Assembly: GCA_020638875.1 (NCBI GenBank)
Contig: JACKHS010000036.1
Location: 1-25,855, forward strand
From: Planctomycetota bacterium
GTDB lineage: Bacteria; Planctomycetota; UBA1135; GCA-002686595
Reading direction: 5' to 3'
DNA: 25,855 bases
The translations under genes and the position numbers were made by a program. A model generated the notes under the pieces. That model had not been told where the DNA came from, made no database searches, and saw only the letters and a list, made by a program, of their open reading frames with translations. Shown here piece by piece: positions 24,942-25,855 of the stretch; position 1 is the first letter of the stretch, and each line of letters begins with the position of its first letter.

Positions 24942-25855
24942 TCAGACACCGGCCGGGATGCAGTCGGCGATGCGCGTCAGCACTTCGCCGATCTCGGCCT
25001 CGCTGATGACGAGCGGGAGGCGGAAGCGGATGGCGCGCTCGCCCGACGCCAGCGCGAGCACCTGCTTCTCGTAGAGCGCGTTGAGCAGCTCCTGGCGCTG
25101 CGCCGGCGTGGCCAGCGTGAACGCGACGAGCGAGCCGCGGCCGCGCACGTTCGTGAAGTGCCCGCGCTCCTTGGCGAGCTCGCGCAGGCCGCGCACGAAG
25201 ACCTCGCCCACGCGCGCGATGTTCGTCGCCAGGCCCTCGGCCTCGATGATCTCGATGAAGCGCTTGCAGCGCACCATGTCGACCAGGTTGCCGCCCCACG
25301 TCGAGTTGATGCGGCTCGAGACGTGGAACACGTTGTCGCTCACGTCGTCGACGCGCGTGTTCGCGTAGAGGCCGCACACCTGCGTCTTCTTGCCGAAGGA
25401 GACGATGTCCGGCGCGACGCCGTGGTGCTGCCAGAGCCAGGGCTTGCCCGAGCCGAAGAAGCCGGTCTGCACCTCGTCGAAGACGAGCAGCGCCTCGCGC
25501 TCGTCGCAGACCTTGCGCAGCGCCGCGAGGAACTCGGTGCGGAAGTGGTTGTCGCCGCCCTCGCCCTGCAGCGGCTCGAGGATGATGCACGCGATCTTGC
25601 CGGCCCAGCGCGGATCGGCGAAGGCCGCGTCGATCTCGGCCAACGCCTTGCGCTCGAGCGCCTCGACGTCGTTGGCGACGCCGCCCTCGAGGTCGAACTC
25701 GATCGCCGGCGTCGAGACGCGCGGCCAGTCGAACTTCGGGAAGAGCGCGATCTTCTTCGGGTCGGTGTTCGTCAGGCTCATCGTGTAGCCCGAGCGCCCG
25801 TGGAACGCGCCCTTGAAGTGCAGCGCCGCGAGCCCGCGCCCGTCGTCGGCCTTGT
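24942..25855 (-). CDS. lat: L-lysine 6-transaminase (partial, N-terminus outside window)
   Basis: The frame runs from the window edge through GAFHGRSGYTMSLTNT to a TGA at 24942, giving about 304 residues of the C-terminal two thirds of a class III PLP aminotransferase. The Met in TMSLTNT is internal, not the start, because upstream codons continue the family sequence (GLAALHFKGAFHGRSGYT). The PLP site shows LLVFDEVQTGFFGSG (Asp binding the pyridine nitrogen) and SFGKKTQVCG, with the Schiff-base lysine, characteristic of lysine epsilon-aminotransferase. INSTWGGNLVDMVR, RGRGSLVAFTL and IRFRLPLVIS complete the fold. It transfers the epsilon amino group of lysine to 2-oxoglutarate, giving aminoadipate semialdehyde, the substrate of the ALDH7 enzyme encoded at the other end of the window. 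Confidence 0.93.
   Translation of the reverse strand, partial: KADDGRGLAALHFKGAFHGRSGYTMSLTNTDPKKIALFPKFDWPRVSTPAIEFDLEGGVANDVEALERKALAEIDAAFADPRWAGKIACIILEPLQGEGGDNHFRTEFLAALRKVCDEREALLVFDEVQTGFFGSGKPWLWQHHGVAPDIVSFGKKTQVCGLYANTRVDDVSDNVFHVSSRINSTWGGNLVDMVRCKRFIEIIEAEGLATNIARVGEVFVRGLRELAKERGHFTNVRGRGSLVAFTLATPAQRQELLNALYEKQVLALASGERAIRFRLPLVISEAEIGEVLTRIADCIPAGV

Noticed and set aside
24942..25781. Transaminase starting at the ATG at 25781
   Set aside because: The codons upstream of it continue the conserved aminotransferase sequence to the window edge, so that Met is internal.

Overview
This is a very GC-rich (roughly 70-75% by eye) bacterial chromosomal window with densely packed genes, almost all codons ending in G or C, and no tRNA, rRNA, CRISPR array or insertion sequence that I can see. 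The mix suggests a planctomycete-like bacterium, inferred from gene content only. It includes a membrane-anchored ECF sigma factor running into carboxypeptidase-regulatory-like (CarboxypepD_reg) beta-sandwich repeats, further large proteins with such repeats, few Shine-Dalgarno sites, a sigma54 activator, and an ordinary tig-clpP-clpX core. Myxococcota or another deep GC-rich phylum is not excluded.

Layout. 1-2898 (minus): a partial one-pass membrane protein of unknown function, downstream of an ALDH7-type aldehyde dehydrogenase (probable piperideine-6-carboxylate/aminoadipate-semialdehyde dehydrogenase). 3056-6215 (plus): an ECF sigma factor with a C-terminal membrane helix, followed by a roughly 740-residue repeat protein. 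The two read as one protein broken by apparent single-base frame changes. 6269-7180 (minus): a small stress-type cluster of DUF1328 membrane peptide, coiled-coil protein, acidic lipoprotein and the stump of a ferritin-like gene. 7400-9913 (plus): a sigma54 activator with a receiver-like domain lacking the phospho-acceptor, a catalytically dead copy of the first half of EttA, and a broken CarboxypepD_reg domain. 9966-12223 (plus): intact EttA with an overlapping Nudix gene. 12291-15601: secreted metallo-beta-lactamase-fold protein, class III-type sirtuin, membrane SRPBCC protein, a tiny ORF and a GNAT acetyltransferase. 15772-19223 (plus): tig, clpP, clpX. 19418-23275 (plus): DHH phosphoesterase, RlmN and another CarboxypepD_reg protein. 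23734-24863 (plus): a secreted 12-cysteine protein translationally coupled to a membrane-anchored partner. 24942-25855 (minus, partial): L-lysine 6-transaminase.

How the genes work together. The two ends carry consecutive enzymes of lysine catabolism to 2-aminoadipate (lysine 6-transaminase, then the dehydrogenase). tig-clpP-clpX is the usual protein folding and degradation unit, and EttA and RlmN act on the ribosome.

The least conventional parts are the sigma factor/repeat protein, the dead EttA half-copy beside real EttA, the Cys-rich pair, and a recurring TANNNT box 6-9 bases before many start codons that lack a Shine-Dalgarno site, which suggests leaderless transcripts. Four apparent frame changes (two in the sigma/repeat locus, two in the dead-ABC/repeat locus) all have the sign of one missing base, so consensus error in the assembly must be weighed against real decay.
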